Assembly (NCBI GenBank): GCA_013335275.1
Contig: JAAXVX010000068.1
Coordinates: 1-7,605 of the forward strand
Reading direction: 5' to 3'
Origin: Bacteroidales bacterium
Lineage (GTDB): Bacteria > Bacteroidota > Bacteroidia > Bacteroidales > UBA932
DNA: 7,605 bases
Shown here: piece after piece, positions 1-5,725 of the stretch
Position numbering within the stretch: position 1 is the stretch's first letter
Layout of the letters: each line of letters begins with the position of its first letter
Made by a program: the position numbers and the translations under genes
The notes under the pieces: generated by a model
Database searches by the model: none
Told to the model about the DNA's origin: nothing
The model's input: only the letters and a program-made list of their open reading frames with translations

Positions 1-875
1 ACTCATATACATCATTTTTGTTTGGATGCAATCCTGTTAAATTCATGTCAAAAAAATACATTGAACTTAGCAACAGCATTGATATTGCAAACGGATTCAG
101 AGGAGATTTTGCAGTTTCTTATCAGGAGAGGGGAGTGTTGAATAACAGCAGTATAAAAAGCTTGTTTGGGAAGATTCCGGACTCCAACATTCCGGATAAC
201 ATATATTTTCCTTTGCAAACAAACAGTACAGCTCTTGTCTTTTCTGCAGGTCTCACATATACTCCAAAAAACTTTTACCGGATTAACAATGGTAAAAAGG
301 AGTATGTTCGTTCTTCATATCCTACATTTTCCGCAAGGTTCAGAATTGCGCCGGGAGGAGAGAGTCTTTCATCATCCAGTTTTTCATCTGTAGAAATGGA
401 GGCAAAGCAGAGCATAAAAATTAATATTTACTCCAAAGTTAATTACAGCCTGTCTGCAGGAACCTTCATTTCCAAAGAGAGAGTGTTCTTTCCCGATTTC
501 AAACACTTTCGGGCAAATAATATAATGGTTTCCGAAGTGGATTTTGATAACGGGTTCCTGTTGCTGGACAACTACCTCCTCTCAACTCCAAACGGTTGGG
601 TACAGGGTTCTGTGAACTATAGTTCTGAGTATATACTTTTGAAATACCTGCCATTCTTTAATACGCCTCTTGTGACAGAAGCACTGCATTTTCGCACTTT
701 ATGGCTCACAGATCTGGGGTATCATCATACAGAAATCGGATACTCATTAGGAATGCCGGGGATGGCCAGAATTGGAGTATTTGCAGGGTTCAGGGGGTTT
801 AAATATCAATCGGTGGGTTTCCGGTTGTCTATACCAATATTTAACAGACAGTCTCCTGTAAGTATTTCCCTATAA
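1..875 (+). CDS. DUF5686 family outer-membrane-type protein, C-terminal part (5' end outside window)
   Basis: The reading frame is open from the left edge (first full codon at 3) and stops with TAA at 873-875, giving about 290 visible residues. The start lies outside; the TTG at 18 is an internal codon. The sequence alternates short hydrophobic and polar stretches rich in aromatic residues, as in beta-barrel strands. The closing part (an LPFFNTPLVTEALHF stretch, then YHHTEIGYSLG, then GVFAGFRGF and a final SVGFRLSIPIF strand) resembles the end of Bacteroidota DUF5686 proteins. These often carry an N-terminal carboxypeptidase-regulatory-like domain and run to roughly 800 residues, so this would be about the last third. 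An outer-membrane location is inferred from composition and family; no function is established. The 3' end overlaps purN on the other strand by 35 bp. The DUF5686 assignment is from recognition of the C-terminus only; another barrel family is possible. Confidence 0.75.
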   Translation, partial: SYTSFLFGCNPVKFMSKKYIELSNSIDIANGFRGDFAVSYQERGVLNNSSIKSLFGKIPDSNIPDNIYFPLQTNSTALVFSAGLTYTPKNFYRINNGKKEYVRSSYPTFSARFRIAPGGESLSSSSFSSVEMEAKQSIKINIYSKVNYSLSAGTFISKERVFFPDFKHFRANNIMVSEVDFDNGFLLLDNYLLSTPNGWVQGSVNYSSEYILLKYLPFFNTPLVTEALHFRTLWLTDLGYHHTEIGYSLGMPGMARIGVFAGFRGFKYQSVGFRLSIPIFNRQSPVSISL

Positions 876-1422
876 CCTCCGGGAAGTAACGATATTCGAG
901 TTTGTGGATTTTTTCTGCAAGGGATTCCGGCGTATCACCGGGCTCGACATTACAGGTGCTTTGAAAAAGGATTGTTCCGTTATCGTAAAATTCATCCACA
1001 AGATGTATGGTTATGCCGGATTCGGTATCTCCTGAGTCAATTACTGCTTTATGAACTTTCATCCCGTACATCCCTTTTCCGCCGAATTTCGGAAGCAGTG
1101 CAGGATGGATATTGATTATTCTGCCGGAATATTTTGCGATAATCCTGTCCGGAACTTTGAGAAGAAAGCCCGATAAAATAATTGCATCAATTTTTTCTTC
1201 GGCAAGAATTGAATCCACAAAAGTGCTGTTGTTCAGTTGCTCAGCAGTAAATACCGCACTTTTGACACCAAGTTTTCTTGCTCTTTCGAGTACATAGGCA
1301 CTATTTTTGTTTGAAAGGATGAGGCTCACTTTTATGTGGCTGTCCATTTTAAAAAAGTCGACAATATTTTCCGCATTAGTGCCAGAACCTGAGGCGAATA
1401 TGGCAATTTTAATTTGATACAT
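841..1422 (-). CDS. purN: phosphoribosylglycinamide formyltransferase PurN
   Basis: A 193-residue protein of normal length for the folate-dependent GAR transformylase. It transfers the formyl group of 10-formyltetrahydrofolate to glycinamide ribonucleotide, the third step of de novo purine synthesis, in the cytoplasm. The N-terminal phosphate-binding loop is visible as FASGSGTNAEN (residues 9-19). The catalytic signature INIHPALLPKFGGKGMYG (103-120) supplies Asn104 and His106. GITIHLVDEFYDNG (136-149) supplies the catalytic Asp143, equivalent to Asn106/His108/Asp144 of the E. coli enzyme. The extended FGGKGMYG loop is common in Bacteroidota PurN. The ATG at 1422 sits just before the phosphate loop, so the start is secure. 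The gene is divergent from acpP, with its own promoter-like box at 1440-1447, and its last 35 bp lie antisense to the DUF5686 gene. No terminator hairpin was seen beyond its stop. Confidence 0.96.
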   Translation of the reverse strand: MYQIKIAIFASGSGTNAENIVDFFKMDSHIKVSLILSNKNSAYVLERARKLGVKSAVFTAEQLNNSTFVDSILAEEKIDAIILSGFLLKVPDRIIAKYSGRIINIHPALLPKFGGKGMYGMKVHKAVIDSGDTESGITIHLVDEFYDNGTILFQSTCNVEPGDTPESLAEKIHKLEYRYFPEVIGKYLQETVC

Positions 1423-1439
1423 TCCAAATAATTTGAGTG

Positions 1440-1466
1440 CAAAGTTAGTTAATTCGGCCGAACAAA
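1440..1466 (-). promoter_or_regulatory. Bacteroidota-type promoter for purN
   Basis: Reading leftward, TAACTTTG (complement of 1440-1447) matches the Bacteroidota -7 consensus TAnnTTTG exactly. A T-rich stretch ending in TTTG (complement of 1463-1466) can act as the -33 element, but the 15-base gap is shorter than the usual 19 or so. Transcription would begin a few bases past the box, leaving a leader of roughly 10-15 nt before the purN ATG at 1422. This is prediction from sequence only. Confidence 0.6.
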
Positions 1467-1559
1467 AAACAGATATTTATAACTATACTATAAAATTATA
1501 GACGTTGATAGTCAATCAATTAAAAATTCACTTTTAAGAAATTTTATTATTCCGTTTTT

Positions 1560-1586
1560 TTTGCTTTCCTTTGCAAACTAATTTTG
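1560..1586 (+). promoter_or_regulatory. Bacteroidota-type promoter for acpP-fabF
   Basis: TAATTTTG at 1579-1586 matches the -7 consensus TAnnTTTG. TTTG at 1560-1563, at the end of a T-run, is the candidate -33 element with a 15-base gap, again shorter than the usual 19 or so. The leader to the acpP ATG at 1627 would be about 35 nt, very A+T rich and without a Shine-Dalgarno sequence, which is normal for this phylum. It is the only good box in this direction before acpP. Confidence 0.55.
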
Positions 1587-1626
1587 AAATAACATAAACA
1601 ATATTATTAACTAATTATTTAAAATT

Positions 1627-1863
1627 ATGGCAGATATTACATCTAAGGTTAAAGCCATCATCGTTGACAAGTTAGGAGTTGACGAATCTGAAGTAACTCC
1701 GGCAGCTTCTTTTACAAACGATTTAGGCGCCGATTCACTTGACACTGTAGAACTTATTATGGAGTTCGAAAAGGCATTTGCTATAACCATTCCGGATGAG
1801 GCAGCCGAAAAAATTTCTACTGTAGGAGATGCTATCTCATACATTGAAAAAAACGCAAAATAA
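1627..1863 (+). CDS. acpP: acyl carrier protein AcpP
   Basis: A 78-residue acidic protein, the standard length of the type II fatty-acid synthase acyl carrier protein. The invariant phosphopantetheine site is [12 protein letters not shown] (residues 32-43). Ser37 of the Asp-Ser-Leu motif receives 4'-phosphopantetheine from CoA through AcpS. The acidic recognition helix II follows ([16 protein letters not shown]), and the C-terminal [19 protein letters not shown] matches helices III and IV. It carries growing acyl chains as thioesters in the cytoplasm to enzymes such as FabF, encoded 21 bp downstream and surely co-transcribed. A divergent purN next to acpP-fabF is a familiar Bacteroidota arrangement. 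The start ATG at 1627 follows an A-rich leader with no Shine-Dalgarno. Confidence 0.98.
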   Translation: MADITSKVKAIIVDKLGVDESEVTPAASFTNDLGADSLDTVELIMEFEKAFAITIPDEAAEKISTVGDAISYIEKNAK

Positions 1864-1884
1864 GTAACAAATTAAATCAGGCAT

Positions 1885-3138
1885 ATGCAGTTAAAAAGAG
1901 TAGTCGTTACAGGAGTAGGTACGATTAATCCAATCGGAAATAATATTCAGGAGTACTATGACAACCTTGACAATGGGGTAAGTGGTTCTACAATGATAAC
2001 CCGCTTTGATACAACTAACTTTAAAACAAAATTTGCCTGTGATGTTAAAGATTACGATCCCGCAAAATACGGTATGGACCGTAAAGAAGCGCGTAAACTC
2101 GATTTATTTTCACAATATGCACTCGTCGCTTCTGAAGAGGCAGTGAAAGACAGTGGGTTTGAAATAGAAAAACTCAATCTGGACAGAATAGGAGTTATTA
2201 TCGGATCGGGAATTGGCGGCATCGAAACATTGTTTCAGGAAATTATGGGCTTTAGCGAGAGTAATGGAATTCCTCGTTTTAGCCCATTCTTAATTCCTAA
2301 AATGATTCCCGATATTGCATCGGGTCTCATTTCCATGAAGTATGGCTTCAGAGGTCCAAATTTTACAACAGTTTCTGCTTGTGCGTCATCTACAAATGCT
2401 ATGATTGATGCATTCAACTACATCAGACTCGGCAAAGCAGATGCTATCGTAACCGGAGGTTCGGAAGCCGGAATTTCTATTCCTAGTATTGGCGGATTCA
2501 ACTCGTCGCAAGCTCTCTCAACAAACAATGAAAACTTTATATCGGCATCTCGCCCGTTCGACAAAACCAGAGATGGTTTTGTAATGGGAGAAGGTTCCGG
2601 CATTCTCATTTTTGAAGAGTATGAACATGCTGTTGCCCGCGGAGCAAAAATTTATGCCGAAGTGGCAGGCGCAGGTTTGAGTGCCGATGCCTATCACATT
2701 ACTGCACCTCACCCAGAAGGGCTCGGTGCAATTAATGTAATGAAAAATGCTCTTGAAGATGCCGGGATGAAGCCGGAAGATGTAGACTATATAAATGTTC
2801 ACGGAACATCTACACCACTGGGAGACGTTGCAGAACTAAAAGCAGTTCAGAGCGTATTTGGCAGTCATGCCTACAAATTGAATATCAGTGCTACAAAATC
2901 GATGACCGGGCACCTTCTTGGAGCTGCCGGTTCTGTAGAGGCACTGGCTTGCGTTCACGCAATGAACTCAGGAATAATACCTCCGACAATCAATTTTGAA
3001 AACGAAGATCCGGAGATTGACTATAAAATGAATCTTACTCTTAACAAAGCTCAGAAGAAAGAGGTTAATGTTGCCATGAACAATACATTTGGTTTCGGTG
3101 GTCACAATGCCTGCATTATCTTCAAGAAATGTAAGTAA
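1885..3138 (+). CDS. fabF: beta-ketoacyl-ACP synthase II FabF
   Basis: A 417-residue condensing enzyme of full length. It joins malonyl-ACP to acyl-ACP with loss of CO2 to extend fatty acids by two carbons. It has the thiolase fold in two halves. The nucleophile Cys166 lies in TTVSACASST (161-170). The Cys-His-His set is completed by His306 (INVHGTST, 303-310) and His343 (SMTGHLLGAAGS, 339-350), with the conserved Lys338 just before. The gatekeeper loop GFGG is at 403-406. The N-terminal RVVVTGVGTINPIGNN is typical of FabF. It differs from FabH, which has Cys-His-Asn, and the spacing and N-terminus fit FabF better than FabB. It follows acpP by 21 bp and is closed by a strong hairpin terminator at 3157-3194. 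In many Bacteroidota rnc follows fabF; here it does not. Confidence 0.97.
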   Translation: MQLKRVVVTGVGTINPIGNNIQEYYDNLDNGVSGSTMITRFDTTNFKTKFACDVKDYDPAKYGMDRKEARKLDLFSQYALVASEEAVKDSGFEIEKLNLDRIGVIIGSGIGGIETLFQEIMGFSESNGIPRFSPFLIPKMIPDIASGLISMKYGFRGPNFTTVSACASSTNAMIDAFNYIRLGKADAIVTGGSEAGISIPSIGGFNSSQALSTNNENFISASRPFDKTRDGFVMGEGSGILIFEEYEHAVARGAKIYAEVAGAGLSADAYHITAPHPEGLGAINVMKNALEDAGMKPEDVDYINVHGTSTPLGDVAELKAVQSVFGSHAYKLNISATKSMTGHLLGAAGSVEALACVHAMNSGIIPPTINFENEDPEIDYKMNLTLNKAQKKEVNVAMNNTFGFGGHNACIIFKKCK

Positions 3139-3156
3139 GTCATAAAGAAAAATACT

Positions 3157-3194
3157 AAAAGGAGACAAACCCGAAAGGTTCGTCTCCTTTTTTG
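3157..3194 (+). terminator. Rho-independent terminator of acpP-fabF
   Basis: A 10-bp perfect stem pairs 3157-3166 (AAAAGGAGAC) with 3182-3191 (GTCTCCTTTT). One A/C mismatch follows, then a 4-bp inner stem (AACC/GGTT, 3168-3171 with 3177-3180) closed by a CGAAA loop. The stem runs into an unbroken T-run at 3188-3193. It starts 18 bp after the fabF stop, so the unit ends here. Confidence 0.9.
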
Positions 3195-3195
3195 T

Positions 3196-3330
3196 GCCCG
3201 ACTCGCCGGCGTCTGGCTGTGTTTCATCTATGCCGACTAGGTATTGCCAGTTAATTGCTTCGGGCTTGTGCGTCCTCAGTCGCTTCGCTCCCTCCGGCCG
3301 AATCGCCCTCATTAATTAACTGGCAATTAA
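3196..3330. repeat. GC-rich intergenic segment with 14-bp inverted repeat; possible interspersed repeat
   Basis: Between the two terminators lies a segment far richer in G+C (about 59% over 3201-3310) than the surrounding AT-rich DNA. It holds a perfect 14-bp inverted repeat, ATTGCCAGTTAATT at 3243-3256 and its complement at 3314-3327, around a 57-nt loop. The loop has further self-complementary pieces (TCGCTTCGC near 3280, CGGCCG at 3295-3300). TCGGGC at 3260-3265 can also pair with GCCCGA at 3196-3201. No gene is convincing on either strand. The shape fits a short palindromic intergenic repeat or an untranslated structured RNA. Whether it recurs in the genome cannot be seen here. No target-site duplication flanks the arms. 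Confidence 0.5.
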
Positions 3331-3392
3331 AGAAGATGCATAGTGATATTCAACCCGCCGCCTAATGTGATCATATCAAAGTCTATGCACAT
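3327..3392 (-). other. 21-codon open frame resembling the last strand of an outer-membrane protein
   Basis: An ATG at 3392-3390 opens a 21-codon frame ending in TAA, which touches the outer edge of the 14-bp inverted repeat. The peptide MCIDFDMITLGGGLNITMHLL alternates polar and hydrophobic residues like a C-terminal beta-strand, so it could be a relic of a lost outer-membrane protein gene. It starts just beyond the DUF4270 terminator, with no promoter or ribosome site visible. The DNA also contains nested inverted repeats (TGCATAG 3337-3343 with CTATGCA 3383-3389; TGATAT 3344-3349 with ATATCA 3373-3378), so the frame may be accidental. Expression is unsupported. Confidence 0.2.
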
Positions 3393-3393
3393 C

Positions 3394-3422
3394 AAAAAAG
3401 CCGACCTGTTGGGCCGGCTTTT
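3394..3422 (-). terminator. Rho-independent terminator of the GT5-like/DUF4270 unit
   Basis: The stem pairs 3396-3403 with 3415-3422 (AAAAGCCG/CGGCTTTT), then a single A/C mismatch and CC/GG (3405-3406 with 3412-3413), with a TGTTG loop. Read leftward it is followed by a run of six T (complement of 3394-3399). It lies 34 bp beyond the DUF4270 stop. It may also stop rightward read-through, though the T-run on that side is only four bases. Confidence 0.85.
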
Positions 3423-3455
3423 GGTATTCTTATTCAGTTACTTAAGCTACATCCT

Positions 3456-4829
3456 TTACGGGATGATTGCGTAAGAGATTCTGAGTTTTGGTTTTCTTGT
3501 GGCGGCGGTGCCGTTGAATACACCTTTAGAATATGCAGTATTGTCAATGAAATACGATGTTTCGCCGGTAGATGAATTTGTTAATGACATCGCAGGAACA
3601 ACGTAGGCTTCCAGCTCATTTTTCTTGGTTAATTTACCTTTGAGCACACTTTGCAGGTATGAGGTAATATTCATGCTGTAATAGAATTTTGAGCGGTTGT
3701 TAAGCCCCTTGTCATCTACAAGAGATATTTCAGGAAGGAGCTTGTAGTAAGGACCTTCATACAAATCTTCCGTCTCTCTTGTGGCAAGGAAAAGTTGTGA
3801 AGGATACTGTCCAATAGTTAAATAATCGGCCGGGAATTCGTAAGGCAAAATTATTTCTGCTTTTGCAATAACAACTTTTGACAAAACAGAATTTTGAGAC
3901 AGGGCCCAGTTATTTATAGTGTTCTTAACAGCAGAAAAGTCAATGAAAGGTTTTAACCCTGCCAGACCTTCAACATAAAGTTTGTTTGTAGGGGTGGCGG
4001 TTTCAAGACTTTTTGACGAGTGTTTGATAATATTGATATTAGGCTCAGATTCCGATGCATAATATATGAGAACACTGTCGCTTTTGCTTATTGTGTCATC
4101 TATGTGATTATATGTGAGCGTCATATAGATGTTTGATGTTGTAATGATATTGAATCTGCCGCCTGTGAGTGAGCCGGGCAGTGGTTCTGTTGCAATATAA
4201 AAGCCTTTGAATCTCTTTTGGAAGAACGGAACGCTATCCCTCTCCTCCTGTGTGGCGCTTAAAAGATCAGCAGCATAAGAAAGCGGAAGATCCATGTTTA
4301 TGCTGTCGCCTCCAAAAAACACATTCCCGGCCAGCGGTACAGGGTCGAAATCGGCTGCCGTAATGGAGTTGTTGTACATTACCGTTGAATCAAGATCTTT
4401 GCGAAGAACGTATACATAAACATTCTGAGGAATATTTGCATCTTTCTGGTCAAGTACTATTTTGCTGCTAACTGCAATCGAAAGCTTTAGCGATTTTGGT
4501 ATAGGATTGTTTCCAAAAGTATTTTTCCTTACCTGAGGAATAAACCTTATGGCTGCAGCCGAGGTTGTTATTCCGAGTTCCGGATCCTTATAGGCTCCAA
4601 CAACTGCATCTCCGGAAAAGATAGTTTGAATGCTGTCCGAAGACTTTTGTTGTACAGGAAGGTCGAACTCCTTTATTGCGATGCCGAACTTCTGATCGTC
4701 AGGTACGAATTCTCCTCCGGTAGATTTATTAACATCTATGCAGGATACAAACAATAATGAAATCAGTGCGAGTGCCGAAAGTGAACGAAGACTAATCCTT
4801 CTTCTCATTTTTCCCCAGAATTTGGTCAT
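3456..4829 (-). CDS. DUF4270 family lipoprotein
   Basis: A 457-residue protein with a lipoprotein signal peptide: basic RRRISLR, a hydrophobic core to residue 28, and a lipobox-like FVSC giving lipidated Cys30. The mature part is a long beta-rich sequence without membrane segments, ending in RKPKLRISYAIIP, as in Bacteroidota DUF4270 proteins. That family has no established function; anchoring to the outer membrane is inferred. Its first 38 bp overlap the 3' end of the GT5-like gene, so the two are probably translationally coupled. Two starts are possible. The ATG at 4829 gives MTKFWGK before the signal peptide and has no ribosome site. The ATG at 4808 gives MRRRISLRSL, has GGGGA a few bases upstream, and makes a more typical signal peptide. 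I report the longer frame but consider 4808 at least as likely. The gene ends at the terminator at 3394-3422. Confidence 0.85.
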   Translation of the reverse strand: MTKFWGKMRRRISLRSLSALALISLLFVSCIDVNKSTGGEFVPDDQKFGIAIKEFDLPVQQKSSDSIQTIFSGDAVVGAYKDPELGITTSAAAIRFIPQVRKNTFGNNPIPKSLKLSIAVSSKIVLDQKDANIPQNVYVYVLRKDLDSTVMYNNSITAADFDPVPLAGNVFFGGDSINMDLPLSYAADLLSATQEERDSVPFFQKRFKGFYIATEPLPGSLTGGRFNIITTSNIYMTLTYNHIDDTISKSDSVLIYYASESEPNINIIKHSSKSLETATPTNKLYVEGLAGLKPFIDFSAVKNTINNWALSQNSVLSKVVIAKAEIILPYEFPADYLTIGQYPSQLFLATRETEDLYEGPYYKLLPEISLVDDKGLNNRSKFYYSMNITSYLQSVLKGKLTKKNELEAYVVPAMSLTNSSTGETSYFIDNTAYSKGVFNGTAATRKPKLRISYAIIP

Positions 4830-5631
4830 AAAAATTTTTGTAATCTTTTATATAAGCAGATTCCGGGTCGTTTACATCTATGTAAGGAAGTACTTTTAAA
4901 GAACTTCCCGAGATCAACTCCTTTAATTCAGGAACCATCTCCTCGCTTCCCAGAATTATGCCGTTAGCATACTGAATAGCAAGTTTAGCAAGATTTATGC
5001 CATTGGCGGGATTTATTGTCTCAAGATCTTTATTCCTTATTCCCGGAACAATTACTTTTGACCTGGTATCCTCGTTAAAGACTTGATCGCTACCTTCGTT
5101 ATAGATTGAAAGAACAACTTTGCTCTCTGTAAAAATCGGATCTTCGTGATAAACTTTTTTCAAATAAATTGGAAGAAAGTATGATATCCATCCCTGACAA
5201 TGTATTATATCAGGTTTCCAGCGAAGTTTCTTGACTGTCTCAAGCACTCCCCTTGCAAAGAAGATTGCGCGCTCGTCGTTGTCGGAGAAATAATTTCCTT
5301 CGTCGTCGGTATTAACATATTTTCTGTGGAAATAATCTTCGTTGTCGATGAAATAAACCTGCATTCTTGCAGAAGAAATAGAAGATACCTTAATAACAAG
5401 CGGTCTGTCAATATCATTGATAATGATGTTCATCCCTGAAAGCCGGATAACTTCGTGAAGCTGAAACCTTCTTTCGTTTATTGTTCCGTATCTTGGTACA
5501 AAAGAACGAATTTCGCAGCCACTTTCCTGGATTCCCTGAGGAAGATACCTACCGACTTTAGCTATCGGTGAGGATGGCATAAAGTGTTCCATCTCTGAAT
5601 TGACAAAAAGCACTCTTACAGGTTCGCTCAT
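4792..5631 (-). CDS. half-length glycogen/starch synthase-like (GT5 N-terminal domain) protein
   Basis: A 279-residue protein matching only the N-terminal Rossmann-like domain of GT5 glycogen/starch synthases: RVLFVNSEMEHF at 6-17, KVGRYLPQGI at 25-34, where true synthases have the ADP-glucose-binding KxGGL, then KPDIIHCQGW at 139-148. The usual second GT-B domain (about 200 residues) is absent. True synthases have a HxHDW-like signature; here it is His144-Cys-Gln-Gly-Trp148, and KxGGL is KVGR. Both changes argue against normal glucan synthesis. Stand-alone proteins of this kind next to a DUF4270 gene are known in Bacteroidota and are often labelled glycogen synthase, commonly beside panC, which is not here. 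The end is a proper stop overlapping the next gene, so this is a short family form, not a broken gene. It has its own promoter box at 5668-5675. The true role is unknown; the product is cytoplasmic, since no signal peptide is visible. Confidence 0.8.
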   Translation of the reverse strand: MSEPVRVLFVNSEMEHFMPSSPIAKVGRYLPQGIQESGCEIRSFVPRYGTINERRFQLHEVIRLSGMNIIINDIDRPLVIKVSSISSARMQVYFIDNEDYFHRKYVNTDDEGNYFSDNDERAIFFARGVLETVKKLRWKPDIIHCQGWISYFLPIYLKKVYHEDPIFTESKVVLSIYNEGSDQVFNEDTRSKVIVPGIRNKDLETINPANGINLAKLAIQYANGIILGSEEMVPELKELISGSSLKVLPYIDVNDPESAYIKDYKNFYDQILGKNEKKD

Positions 5632-5667
5632 ATATTAAGATTGTGTATAATTAAGGCAAATTCTGTA

Positions 5668-5675
5668 CAAAGATA
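5668..5675 (-). promoter_or_regulatory. -7 promoter box for the GT5-like/DUF4270 unit
   Basis: Read leftward, TATCTTTG (complement of 5668-5675) fits TAnnTTTG exactly and lies 36 bp before the ATG at 5631. No clear TTTG is seen at the expected -33 spacing. It is a mirror copy of the ftsX box at 5706-5713. Confidence 0.55.
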
Positions 5676-5705
5676 ATAAATATAATTTAATTTATAAGAA
5701 TTATC

Positions 5706-5713
5706 TATCTTTG
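5706..5713 (+). promoter_or_regulatory. -7 promoter box for ftsX-DUF3098-uppP
   Basis: TATCTTTG matches TAnnTTTG exactly and ends 12 bases before the ftsX ATG at 5726, so the leader would be only about 7-9 nt. No good -33 TTTG is present at the usual distance. The box contains the TTG at 5711, which therefore should not be taken as the ftsX start. Confidence 0.55.
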
Positions 5714-5725
5714 AACCTTGATTAT

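Noticed and set aside
1611..1844. 77-codon minus-strand frame opposite acpP
   Set aside because: It is fully antisense to the strongly conserved acpP gene, a by-product of its codon use.
2968..3312. 114-codon minus-strand open frame across the end of fabF and the intergenic gap
   Set aside because: Much of it is antisense to the conserved fabF 3' end and it runs through the fabF terminator stem; the peptide resembles no family I recognise, so the frame is best explained by the GC-rich segment.
3243..3327. Integron attC site or a MITE with terminal inverted repeats
   Set aside because: The arms carry GTT and AAC in the opposite order to attC core sites, no integrase or cassette is present, and the flanks (CTAGGT and TAAAGA) show no target-site duplication.
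5200..5439. Open frames on both strands inside the GT5-like gene
   Set aside because: They lie wholly within a longer frame that has recognisable family motifs, and have no promoter or domain of their own.
5711..5725. TTG at 5711 as the ftsX start
   Set aside because: It lies within the -7 box TATCTTTG, so it would not be in the transcript from that promoter; the ATG at 5726 gives the usual basic FtsX N-terminus.
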